Assembly: GCF_944324615.1 (NCBI RefSeq)
Contig: NZ_CALUWY010000025.1
Coordinates: forward strand, 1-37,139
Direction of reading: 5' to 3'
From: an uncultured Mailhella sp.
GTDB lineage: Bacteria > Desulfobacterota > Desulfovibrionia > Desulfovibrionales > Desulfovibrionaceae
DNA: 37,139 nucleotides
Positions 1 through 7,723 of the stretch are shown here, piece by piece; position 1 is the first letter of the stretch, and every line of letters starts with the position of its first letter. A program made the translations under genes and the position numbers. A model generated the notes under the pieces. The model was not told where the DNA came from and did no database searches. It saw only the letters and a list, made by a program, of their open reading frames with translations.

Positions 1-52
1 AGCATTTGATACGAGCAATCTGTTCATGAGAAAGATAAAAAAGTTCCTTCAT
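1..52 (-). CDS. 5' end of an IS5-family-type transposase gene (cut by window edge)
   Basis: Only the first 17 codons are in the window. The translation MKELFYLSHEQIARIKC resembles the usual N-terminus of IS5-family DDE transposases (M-x-x-L-F-x-L-[ST]-x-x-Q-x-A-R-I). A strong ribosome binding site, GGGAGG, lies five bases before the ATG at 52. The gene runs leftward out of the window, so completeness and the DDE residues cannot be judged. The family call rests on these 17 residues and on the neighbouring sequence, so it is tentative. Confidence 0.55.
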   Translation of the reverse strand, partial: MKELFYLSHEQIARIKC

Positions 53-115
53 GGCATCCTCCCTATGCCGACAATAAAAACTTTTTACCCTTTTGGCAAT
101 TAATGAGTCCTGAGC
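1..115 (-). mobile_element. Terminal part of an insertion sequence abutting hcp
   Basis: Read on the minus strand, the sequence leading into the transposase start begins GCTCAGGACTCATTAATTGC at about position 115, as expected of an IS terminal inverted repeat followed by a short leader. The element appears to end beside CTAG at 116-119, which overlaps the hcp stop codon; CTAG fits the YTAR target preference known for IS5-group elements. The other end and the second copy of the target duplication lie outside the window, so the exact boundary is inferred. Confidence 0.45.
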
Positions 116-1660
116 CTAGCTGCCGAGTATGGCGGCAAGATCCTCTTCCGGCGTGGAAACGGGACGGATGCCGAATTCCTTCACCAGAAATTCCAGCACG
201 GCCGGAGACACGAAGGCGGGCAGGGAAGGCCCGAGATAGATGTTCTTCACGCCGAGATACAGCAGGGTGAGCAGAATGGCCACGGCCTTCTGTTCATACC
301 AGGAGAGCACCAGCGTCAGCGGAAGATCGTTCACGCCGCACTGGAAGGCGTCGGCCAGGGCGAGAGCCACCTGAATGGCGCCGAAGGCGTCGTTGCACTG
401 GCCCATGTCCAGAAGACGCGGAATGCCGCCTATCTCGCCGATGTTCAGATCGTTGAAGCGGAACTTGCCGCAGGCCAGAGTGAGCACCACGGTATCGGCG
501 GGAGTCTTTTTCACGAATTCCGTGTAGTAGTTGCGGCCGGGCTTTGCCCCGTCGCAGCCGCCCACGAGGAAGAAGTGCCGGATGGCCCCGGCCTTCACGG
601 CTTCCACAATGGTTCCGGCATGGGAAAGCACGGCCTCGCTGCCGAAGCCCGTGGTCACCGTTTCGCCGCCGTTGATGCCGGGCATGGTGACATCTTCCTC
701 ATAGCCGCCGAGTTCCAGGGCCTTTTCTATGACCGGAGAGAAGTCCTTCCCGCCGTCGATGTGGCGCATGCCCGGATACTGAACCACGCCGGTGGTGAAC
801 ACACGGTCGGCATAGCTTTCCTTCACGGGCATGATGCAGTTGGTGGTGAAGAGCACCGGCGCGGGCACGGAGGCGAATTCCTTCTGCTGATTCTGCCATG
901 CGGTACCGAAATGCCCCTTGAAGTGAGGATACTTTCTGAGTTCGGGGTAGGCATGGGCGGGCAGCATTTCGCCGTGGGTGTAGATGCTGACGCCCGTTCC
1001 CTCGGTCTGGGCCAGAAGAAGCGCCAGATCGTGCAGATCATGCCCCGTCACGATGATGAAGGGACCTTTTTCCACCGTGCGGGACACGGTGGCGGGAGAA
1101 GGCACGCCGTAGGTTCTGTTGGCCTTGTGCAGAAGTTCCATGCAGGCAAGATTGACCTTGCCCGCCTCCAGCACGGCGGCGAGAAGTTCTTCCTTCGTGC
1201 TTTCGGAGGCCACGAGGATCAGCCCCTTGTACAGAAAATCCGAAACCTCGTCGCTGGTCGCGCCCAGAACGCGCGCATGGCTGGCATAGGCCGCAATACC
1301 CTTGAGACCGAAAAGCAGAAGAGATTTCAGGCTGCGTTCATCTTCCCCGGCCTGCCACAGACGTTCAAGGTCAAAGGCCTGTTTCGCACCGCTTTCCACG
1401 CGGATCCGGCGCACCTTCTCCACCATGGCGGCAAGGGAGAGGTCGTCGAAATTCACATTGGTCAGCGTGGTGAACAGGGCGTTCTCCACAAGTTCGTCGA
1501 GCCCGGGGGTACGCACGGCAACGCGCGCCAGGGCCGCAAGCTCGCCCACCAGCGCATCCTGCAGGCGCGCCGTTTCAGGCTTCTTGCCGCACACACCGCT
1601 TACGGTGCAGCCGGCGCCTCTGGCCGTCTGCTCGCACTGAAAACAGAACATTTCGCTCAT
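116..1660 (-). CDS. hcp: Hybrid cluster protein (hydroxylamine / NO reductase, prismane)
   Basis: Cytoplasmic iron-sulfur protein that protects anaerobes against nitrosative stress. Family members reduce hydroxylamine in vitro and are linked to NO reduction. The N-terminus carries the cysteine cluster CFQCEQTA...GCTVSGVCGK for a cubane cluster. The hybrid-cluster ligands are recognisable in order: GHDLHD (His), THGEM (Glu), TTNCIMP (Cys), GGCDGAKPG (Cys), LACGKFRFND (Cys), GQCNDA (Cys) and WYEQKA (Glu and Lys). Length is 514 residues, normal for the family. I start at ATG 1660 (MSEMFCF) because GGAGG sits six bases upstream; an open frame continues to 1708 but has no ribosome site. The C-terminus (EEDLAAILGS) looks complete although an IS end touches the stop codon. 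No clear HcpR palindrome was found in 1661-1775. Confidence 0.96.
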   Translation of the reverse strand: MSEMFCFQCEQTARGAGCTVSGVCGKKPETARLQDALVGELAALARVAVRTPGLDELVENALFTTLTNVNFDDLSLAAMVEKVRRIRVESGAKQAFDLERLWQAGEDERSLKSLLLFGLKGIAAYASHARVLGATSDEVSDFLYKGLILVASESTKEELLAAVLEAGKVNLACMELLHKANRTYGVPSPATVSRTVEKGPFIIVTGHDLHDLALLLAQTEGTGVSIYTHGEMLPAHAYPELRKYPHFKGHFGTAWQNQQKEFASVPAPVLFTTNCIMPVKESYADRVFTTGVVQYPGMRHIDGGKDFSPVIEKALELGGYEEDVTMPGINGGETVTTGFGSEAVLSHAGTIVEAVKAGAIRHFFLVGGCDGAKPGRNYYTEFVKKTPADTVVLTLACGKFRFNDLNIGEIGGIPRLLDMGQCNDAFGAIQVALALADAFQCGVNDLPLTLVLSWYEQKAVAILLTLLYLGVKNIYLGPSLPAFVSPAVLEFLVKEFGIRPVSTPEEDLAAILGS

Positions 1661-1775
1661 AGCCATCCTCCGCAATTCATTATGCAACAGTTTCAGGTAA
1701 TGCCACACTAGAAGGCTTCACCTCCGAAAACTGTGCTCATGATCACATTCTGCCACGCATTGCCCTGTATCTCAG

Positions 1776-2270
1776 CTATTTTTCTCCGCGCTGCTCTTCC
1801 CTGTTCCAGGCCGTGTAGGGCAGGCGGGAAAGCTCCACATTGAGGTAACGGGAAACCTTGCTCACCTCCTCCCCCAGCCACGGAGGACGAGAAAAGGCCT
1901 GATCTTCGGCGTCAAGTTCGATTTCCGCCACGATCAGGCCCTGATTGGCTCCGAGAAATTCATCCACTTCCCACACGCTTCCCTCACAGGCAAAGGTGTA
2001 GCGCAGCTTTTCTATGATTTCCCCGGGGGCAAGTCCGTCCAAAAGCGCCTGCGCCTCCTCCAGAGGAATGTCGTATTCAAACTCGCTGCGGGCTATGCCC
2101 TCGCCGCGATACTTGATGGTAAGAAAGCCTTTTTCTCCGGCCACGCGCACGCGCACCGTCCTGTCCTGCGTGCGGGCGATGTAGCCCTGCCGGAAGAGCA
2201 CCGCCTCGCCGAGCCCCCGCCAGCCGTCTCCCGTGACCAGAAACTTACGCTCGATTTCCTGCTGCTTCAT
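1776..2270 (-). CDS. CYTH-domain protein (triphosphate tunnel metalloenzyme family)
   Basis: A 164-residue CYTH protein. The family signature ExExK is present at the N-terminus as EIERKF, followed by alternating charged beta strands (TVRVRVAGEKGFLTIKYRG, FEYDIPLEEA, WEVDEFLG, IVAEIELDAED) that line the tunnel in characterised members. Relatives hydrolyse inorganic tripolyphosphate or other triphosphates with Mg2+, or cyclise ATP; the substrate here is not known. There is no CHAD domain, so this is the short stand-alone type. The start at 2270 has GGAGG five bases before it. It lies between the rpsA terminator and hcp on the same strand, and about 115 bases separate it from hcp with no evident terminator, so read-through into hcp is possible. 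Confidence 0.9.
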   Translation of the reverse strand: MKQQEIERKFLVTGDGWRGLGEAVLFRQGYIARTQDRTVRVRVAGEKGFLTIKYRGEGIARSEFEYDIPLEEAQALLDGLAPGEIIEKLRYTFACEGSVWEVDEFLGANQGLIVAEIELDAEDQAFSRPPWLGEEVSKVSRYLNVELSRLPYTAWNREEQRGEK

Positions 2271-2369
2271 GGCACCTCCGGGACGTATCCGCCCCCGTTT
2301 CAGAGTGTGTCAAAAGCGTTCCTCCCGCGCCGGCCGCGAAACGATCCGCCATGTTTCTTTTCATAGCCT

Positions 2370-2407
2370 AAAAAAAGCGGGGCGGAAAGCTGTGCTTTCC
2401 GCCCCGC
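2370..2407 (-). terminator. Rho-independent terminator of rpsA
   Basis: A perfect 14-bp stem GCGGGGCGGAAAGC / GCTTTCCGCCCCGC with a three-base loop at 2377-2407 is followed on the minus strand by seven T (2370-2376). It lies just after the rpsA stop codon. Confidence 0.9.
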
Positions 2408-2429
2408 ATACATCAGAAGGAATCAGAAA

Positions 2430-4136
2430 CTAGTCGTTGAACTTCTGCTTGAGAAGGTCGCCCAGGGTCTGGCTGATACTGTTGTCGCCGGAATGGTAAT
2501 CCTTGGGCTTGCGGCGTTCTTCGTCGTCCTTGATCTGCTTGATGGAGAGGCCGAGGCGGCGTTCATCGGCAGAAACATGGATGATCTTGGCCTGCACGGT
2601 GTCGCCTTCCTTGTAGAGTTCGGAAGGAGACTTCACCTTCTTGCCGAGTTCGGTCACATGGATGAGGCCTTCGATGCCTTCTTCCACTTCCACGAACAGG
2701 CCGAAGTCGGTCACGTTGGTCACGGTGCCGGTGATGATGTTGCCCACGGGGTAGCGGGCGGGCACGGTGCTCCAGGGATCTTCGGTGAGCTGCTTCATGC
2801 CGAGGGTGAACTTTTCGTTCTCCTGATCCACGGTGAGCACCTTGGCCTGCACCACGTCGCCGACCTTGTAGAGTTCGCCGGGATGACGCAGCTTCTTGGT
2901 CCAGGAGATGTCGGACACATGGATGAGGCCGTCGATGCCGTCTTCAATACCGATGAACATGCCGAATTCGGTGATGTTCTTGATGACGCCTTCAATGACG
3001 GTGCCTTCGGGGAAGCGTTCGCCCACGAGTTCCCAGGGATTGGGCTTGACCTGCTTCATGCCGAGGGAGATGCGCTTCTTTTCGCTGTCCACGCCGAGGA
3101 TGACCACCTCGACTTCATCGCCCTGATGCACCATCTGGGAAGGATGACGCAGCTTGCGGGTCCAGGACATTTCGGAAATGTGCACAAGGCCTTCCACGCC
3201 GGGTTCGAGTTCCACGAACACGCCGTAGTCCACAAGGTTGGTCACCTTGCCGGTGTGGTGGGAGCCTTCGGGGAAGCGGGCGGTGATGTCCTGCCAGGGA
3301 TCGGGCACGAGCTGCTTCAGGCCGAGGGAAACCTTCTGGTTTTCCTTGTCGAAGGAGAGCACCTTGAGTTCCAGTTCCTGACCCAGGGAAACCATTTCGC
3401 GAGGATGGCGGATACGCTTCCAAGACATGTCGGTGATGTGCAGCAGACCGTCGAGGCCGCCGAGGTCGACGAACACGCCGTATTCGGTGATGTTCTTGGC
3501 CTTGCCCTTGACGATCTGGCCTTCGGCGAGAGTCTGGAGCAGAGCGCTGCGCTTGGTGTCGCGTTCTTCTTCAAGCAGCACGCGGCGGGAAACGATGACG
3601 TTGCTGCGGCGGCGGTTGATCTTGAGAACGCGGAATTCGTACTGCTGATTGACGAGGGCGTCCATGTCGGGAACAGGACGGAGGTCGACATGAGAACCGG
3701 GCAGGAAGGCTTCCACGCCGCCGAGATCGACGGTGTAGCCGCCCTTGATGCGACGGGTGATGGTGCCGGTGATGACGCCGTTCTTTTCCAGCACTTCTTC
3801 AAGCTGATCGAACAGCTGCATACGCTTGGCCTTGTCGAACGAAAGGGTGATGGTGCCGTCCATCTCGTTCTTGCGGGCAACGTACACATCGACGCGATCG
3901 CCGACTTTAACCGTTATATTGCCCTGAGCGTCCCGAAATTCTTCAGCGGGGATCTGGCCTTCGGACTTGAAGTTCACGTCCACAAGCACAGTGTCGTCGT
4001 CCACGCGCACGACTTCGCCCTTGACGATGGAACCTTCTTCAAGGTCGCCCATGTCGGGGTTGAGATAGTCTTCGAGCGCGCTCGCGAAGCTCATTTCGGA
4101 ATCGATCTGGTTTTCCATGTTTTCGGCAGTTGCCAT
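2430..4136 (-). CDS. rpsA: 30S ribosomal protein S1
   Basis: RNA-binding ribosomal protein that captures mRNA on the 30S subunit. The 568 residues hold six S1 (OB-fold) repeats. The last four are closely alike, each with a G-[YF]-G-x-F-[VI] strand and a [LI]-[IV]-H-[IV]-[ST]-[DE] motif (YGVFVDL..LLHITD, YGVFVEL..LVHISE, FGMFIGI..LIHVSD, FGLFVEV..LIHVTE). Repeats one and two are more divergent, as usual. I start at ATG 4136 (MATAENMENQ), preceded by GGAGG at a six-base spacing; the upstream open frame to 4346 lacks a ribosome site. The leader contains a small hairpin (CTGCC/GGCAG, 4166-4182), which could matter for the autoregulation typical of rpsA, though that is a guess. Transcribed divergently from rluC. 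Confidence 0.97.
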   Translation of the reverse strand: MATAENMENQIDSEMSFASALEDYLNPDMGDLEEGSIVKGEVVRVDDDTVLVDVNFKSEGQIPAEEFRDAQGNITVKVGDRVDVYVARKNEMDGTITLSFDKAKRMQLFDQLEEVLEKNGVITGTITRRIKGGYTVDLGGVEAFLPGSHVDLRPVPDMDALVNQQYEFRVLKINRRRSNVIVSRRVLLEEERDTKRSALLQTLAEGQIVKGKAKNITEYGVFVDLGGLDGLLHITDMSWKRIRHPREMVSLGQELELKVLSFDKENQKVSLGLKQLVPDPWQDITARFPEGSHHTGKVTNLVDYGVFVELEPGVEGLVHISEMSWTRKLRHPSQMVHQGDEVEVVILGVDSEKKRISLGMKQVKPNPWELVGERFPEGTVIEGVIKNITEFGMFIGIEDGIDGLIHVSDISWTKKLRHPGELYKVGDVVQAKVLTVDQENEKFTLGMKQLTEDPWSTVPARYPVGNIITGTVTNVTDFGLFVEVEEGIEGLIHVTELGKKVKSPSELYKEGDTVQAKIIHVSADERRLGLSIKQIKDDEERRKPKDYHSGDNSISQTLGDLLKQKFND

Positions 4137-4351
4137 ACGGATCCTCCAACCTAACAAACAGAATTCTGCCCTCATCAGGCAGGTTTCTCTACATAGCAGG
4201 AATGCCATGGATACACAAGTCGTTTCTTTCGCCTTTCCGGGGAAAGGCCTCTTTTTCCGCATCCGTGCAATCTGGACGCAAAAAGGGAAACATTTTATGC
4301 TCGTTCCGCGCAAAGCGCATGAAACGCGCCGCGAAAGGACCTTCATATCGC

Positions 4352-5299
4352 ATGGAAAACAGCAAGGATACAGGAGCTCTCGCCGTCAGCGGAGCGGAAG
4401 CGGGGCAGAAACTGCTCAATTTTCTCCAGCGCCGCATAAGCGCTCCCACGGGCGATTTTCACCGCTGGATACGCACCGGGCAGGTGCGCGTCAACGGCGG
4501 CCGGGCCAGGGCCTTCGACCGCCTGAACGAGGGCGACATGGTGCGCGTGCCGCCCTTTGCCGAACGCCTTCCCGCAGGCAGCGCGAAGGATGTTCCCTCC
4601 CCGGAAAAAGGCCCGCATCTTCTCGACATCGTGTTTGAAAACGAGGATGTGCTCGTCATTGCCAAGCCCGCCGGTCTTCCCGTGCAGGGCGGCACCGGGC
4701 ACAGCGACAGCATAGCCGCAAGGCTTGCCGAAGCGCGCGCCCGCGCAGACTTCGTTCCCGCGCCCGTGCACCGTCTGGACAAGGATACCTCGGGGCTTCT
4801 CGTGGCGGGCAAGACCTACGCCGCCGTGCGCCTGCTCACCGACGCCCTCGCCGGACGCGGAGGCGTTCCGCCGCGCAAGGAATACCTCGCCTGGGTGGAA
4901 GGGGCCTGGCCCGGTCACGAAGAGCAGGAGCTTTCCGACTTTCTGGTGAAGGATGAAAAGGCAAAGCGCATGCGCTCCGCCTCCAGAGAGGAACCGGAGG
5001 CCAGGGAAGCCCGCTGCGTGGTCACGCCTCTGGAGAAGCGGCGCATACACGGGCGGGAACATACCCTGCTTCTGGTGCGCCTGCTCACCGGCAGAACCCA
5101 TCAGATACGGGTGCAGCTCGCCCTGCGCGGCCACCCCGTGGCCGGGGACCCGTGGTACGGCGAAGCCTCGCGCGAGGGGCTGAAACTGCACGCCTTCCGC
5201 CTTGAACTGCCCCTGCCGGGCGGCCGCAGCCGCAGCCTTGAACTGGCTCCTCCGTGGAAAGGTGAATGGAAGGCCGGCCTGCTCAGGCAGCATGACTGA
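4352..5299 (+). CDS. rluC: Ribosomal large subunit pseudouridine synthase, RluC/RluD type
   Basis: Converts specific uridines of 23S rRNA to pseudouridine. An N-terminal S4 RNA-binding domain (about residues 15-75, with FHRWIRTGQVRVNGGRA) is followed by the RluA-family catalytic domain. The catalytic aspartate is D143 in HRLDKDTSGLL, and the later motifs GRTHQIRVQLALRGHPVAGDPWYG are intact. Length is 315 residues with the chosen ATG at 4352, close to E. coli RluC. An in-frame ATG at 4319 is possible; AAAGGA at 4334-4339 favours 4352 but the 12-base spacing is long, so the start is not certain. The S4 domain and size fit RluC or RluD equally; the exact target uridines cannot be told from sequence alone. 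Convergent with pbpC. Confidence 0.88.
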   Translation: MENSKDTGALAVSGAEAGQKLLNFLQRRISAPTGDFHRWIRTGQVRVNGGRARAFDRLNEGDMVRVPPFAERLPAGSAKDVPSPEKGPHLLDIVFENEDVLVIAKPAGLPVQGGTGHSDSIAARLAEARARADFVPAPVHRLDKDTSGLLVAGKTYAAVRLLTDALAGRGGVPPRKEYLAWVEGAWPGHEEQELSDFLVKDEKAKRMRSASREEPEAREARCVVTPLEKRRIHGREHTLLLVRLLTGRTHQIRVQLALRGHPVAGDPWYGEASREGLKLHAFRLELPLPGGRSRSLELAPPWKGEWKAGLLRQHD

Positions 5300-5370
5300 A
5301 GGCTCTTTTCCGAAGGGCCGCATGTTCCTTCCGCGTTCCGCGGCCTCTTCGCTTCCGCCTGAGCCATGCC

Positions 5371-7719
5371 TCAGGGCAGGGTTTTCACCACCAGCCTCCG
5401 GCTTGCCGCCCTGCCCATGTCGTCCACCACGCGAAGCTCATGCACCCCGTCCCCGGGGCTCCAGAACAGAGGCTCTCCCGGTACGGAACGGCCGAGAAAA
5501 CGATCCTTCACGAACCAGAACAGCGCGCCCGCATCGGCATCCGCCCCGGCAATGAGGGCGATGTCGTTTCTTCCGGGGGAGGAAAGGCTGCGCTGATAGA
5601 CCACGCCTTCCTTGGGGGAAAGAATACTCGGCGGCATGCCGGGCGGCGCATCCTGCCCGCATCCCGGCCCGAAGGGCGGAGGCGGAGGCTTCACCACCCC
5701 CGCGCGCAGAAACTGCGCCCGCAGATCCGAAGGCCAGAATTCCCATACCCGCTCCTCGGTGCGCCCGGGAACGGCCACGCAGGCGCGAAGGCCCGTTTCC
5801 CTGTCGATGAGAATGGTGCGGAACACTCCCGAAGGCCGCGTGGGTGAGGTGCCGGGAATATACCATGTTTCCGTCACTTCCCCGCACAGGGAAGTATCAA
5901 GATCCCCCGTGGCCGCACAGACCTTTTCCCGCGTGATGTTCAGTCCTTCCTGCTGGCGGGGCACAAGGTCGGTCATGGAGGCGTCGGCCGAGACAAGGGC
6001 CTGGGCGATATCGGTGAAAAGGGGCGCGGCCACCTCGCCGCCCACCAGAAGAGGATTGGGCGTATTGTCGAAATTGCCCGCCCATACCACCAGCACATAG
6101 GGCCCCACCACGCCCGCCGTCCATGCGTCCCGGAAGCCGTTGGACGTGCCCGTCTTGAAGCGCAGAGGCAGGGAACCGGAGGCGCCGCGCACCGCGTGGG
6201 CGCCGTCTTCCAGCATGCGGAGCGCCACAATGGCCGCCTCGGGGGAAAGAAGCCGCACGGCGCTCCGCCCCTCTTCTCCGGCATAACGCCGGACGGGCCG
6301 CCACACGCCCTTGTTGGCCAGCATGGCGTAAAGGCCGCCGAGTTCCCGCATGGACACTTCCGCCCCGCCCAGCACAAGGCTCAGTCCGTAATGCTCCTCG
6401 CTGAAGGGCATCTCCACCCCCGCCCTCTGCAGAAAGGCGTACAGCCCGGGCCTGAGGGCCGAGGCCAGAGCTATGGCCGGGATGTTGCGGCTTGCGCGGA
6501 GCGCCTCTTCCGCAGGCAGCGGCCCGCGAAAGACGCGGTCGAAATTTTCCGGATCATAGCCGCCGAAACTGCGCGGAGAATCGGCAAGCAGCGTACGCGG
6601 ATGTATGAGGCCCTGATCCAGCGCCATGGCGTAAATGAAGGGCTTGAGCGTGGACCCCGGCGAACGCCGCGCCCGCGTGCCGTCCACCTGCCCGGATATG
6701 GCGGTGTTGAAGAAATCCGCCGATCCGGCAAGGGCGCGCACCTCCATGCTCGGCCAGTGGATGAGCATGGCCGAGGCGTTGACCAGCCCGTAACGCCTGC
6801 CCCGCGCCGCGAAACCGGCCAGCGCCCGTTCCAGAATCGCCTGTGCGTCACGGTCCACAAAGGTGCGCACAGCTTCCCCGCCCCGGGAAAGAGGCAGAAG
6901 TTCTCCGGCAAGATGCGGCGCGGCAAAGGGCAGTGCGGAAGGCCCGTATACATGCAGCGCCGCCTTGCCCGAAAGGGAAAGCCGCCCTCCCCGTCCGTGT
7001 TCCTCTCCCGCAAGGCGCTGCATTCTCTGCCGGGTCTTTTCAAAGTCCGGCCCGCCGAGAGGACAGCGCCGCACCGGGTTCTGCGGCACCGCCGCAAGGG
7101 CGAGGGCCTGCGCGCGGGAAAGGTCGCCCGGAGCGGCATGAAAATAGATGCGCGCGGCCGCGCCTATGCCTTCCACATTGCCGCCGTAGGGCGCAAGGTT
7201 GAAGTAGGCCTCCAGAATATCGCTTTTGGCGTAATGATATTCATACTGCAGAGCCCGGGCCATCTGCACAAGCTTGCCTCCCACGCTCTGCGTGGAAAGC
7301 CCGAGACGGAGACGGGCCACCTGCATGGTGATGGTGGAGCCGCCCATGCGCCGGGAACCGGTGAGCATGGACAGGGCCGAACGCAGAAGGGAAAAGGGAT
7401 TCACCCCGAAATGCCGGTAGAAGTGCCGGTCCTCATAGAGGAGCACGGCGCGCACGGCATGGGGCGGCACCTCGTGCAGACGCACGCGCAGACGGTACTT
7501 CTCGTCGGAAGTGAGGCCCAGGCGCATGAGACCGCCCCCGCCGTCCAGCACCAGCGGGGAAAACTCCACGCCGTCCAGAAGCGGCGGTTTTCCGCTCAGG
7601 GCCAGCCAGAGCCACAACAACGCCACGGGAAGAAGTACCGCCGCCAGAGCGGCCCGCAACACTCCGCGCAAAGAATGCTCCCTGAGCATGCGCCCTTCCC
7701 CGGGCGGGAAAGGGCGCAT
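5371..7719 (-). CDS. pbpC: Penicillin-binding protein 1C (bifunctional peptidoglycan synthase)
   Basis: Inner-membrane class A penicillin-binding protein, 782 residues. One N-terminal membrane segment (about residues 20-45) anchors it. The GT51 glycosyltransferase domain shows EDRHFYRHFGVNP (catalytic E96) and GGSTITMQVARL. The transpeptidase domain has the SxxK motif S356-TLK359 in SPGSTLKPF, an SRN motif, and KTGTS at 522-526. The C-terminal region after about residue 680 fits the PBP1C-specific C-terminal domain. The start ATG at 7719 has GGAG about eight bases upstream; this site overlaps the stop codon of the alpha-2-macroglobulin gene, whose last base is only four bases away, so the two are translationally linked. 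The pairing of PBP1C with bacterial alpha-2-macroglobulin is a well-known conserved arrangement thought to join cell-wall repair with protease trapping. Confidence 0.95.
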   Translation of the reverse strand: MRPFPPGEGRMLREHSLRGVLRAALAAVLLPVALLWLWLALSGKPPLLDGVEFSPLVLDGGGGLMRLGLTSDEKYRLRVRLHEVPPHAVRAVLLYEDRHFYRHFGVNPFSLLRSALSMLTGSRRMGGSTITMQVARLRLGLSTQSVGGKLVQMARALQYEYHYAKSDILEAYFNLAPYGGNVEGIGAAARIYFHAAPGDLSRAQALALAAVPQNPVRRCPLGGPDFEKTRQRMQRLAGEEHGRGGRLSLSGKAALHVYGPSALPFAAPHLAGELLPLSRGGEAVRTFVDRDAQAILERALAGFAARGRRYGLVNASAMLIHWPSMEVRALAGSADFFNTAISGQVDGTRARRSPGSTLKPFIYAMALDQGLIHPRTLLADSPRSFGGYDPENFDRVFRGPLPAEEALRASRNIPAIALASALRPGLYAFLQRAGVEMPFSEEHYGLSLVLGGAEVSMRELGGLYAMLANKGVWRPVRRYAGEEGRSAVRLLSPEAAIVALRMLEDGAHAVRGASGSLPLRFKTGTSNGFRDAWTAGVVGPYVLVVWAGNFDNTPNPLLVGGEVAAPLFTDIAQALVSADASMTDLVPRQQEGLNITREKVCAATGDLDTSLCGEVTETWYIPGTSPTRPSGVFRTILIDRETGLRACVAVPGRTEERVWEFWPSDLRAQFLRAGVVKPPPPPFGPGCGQDAPPGMPPSILSPKEGVVYQRSLSSPGRNDIALIAGADADAGALFWFVKDRFLGRSVPGEPLFWSPGDGVHELRVVDDMGRAASRRLVVKTLP

Positions 7720-7723
7720 GATG

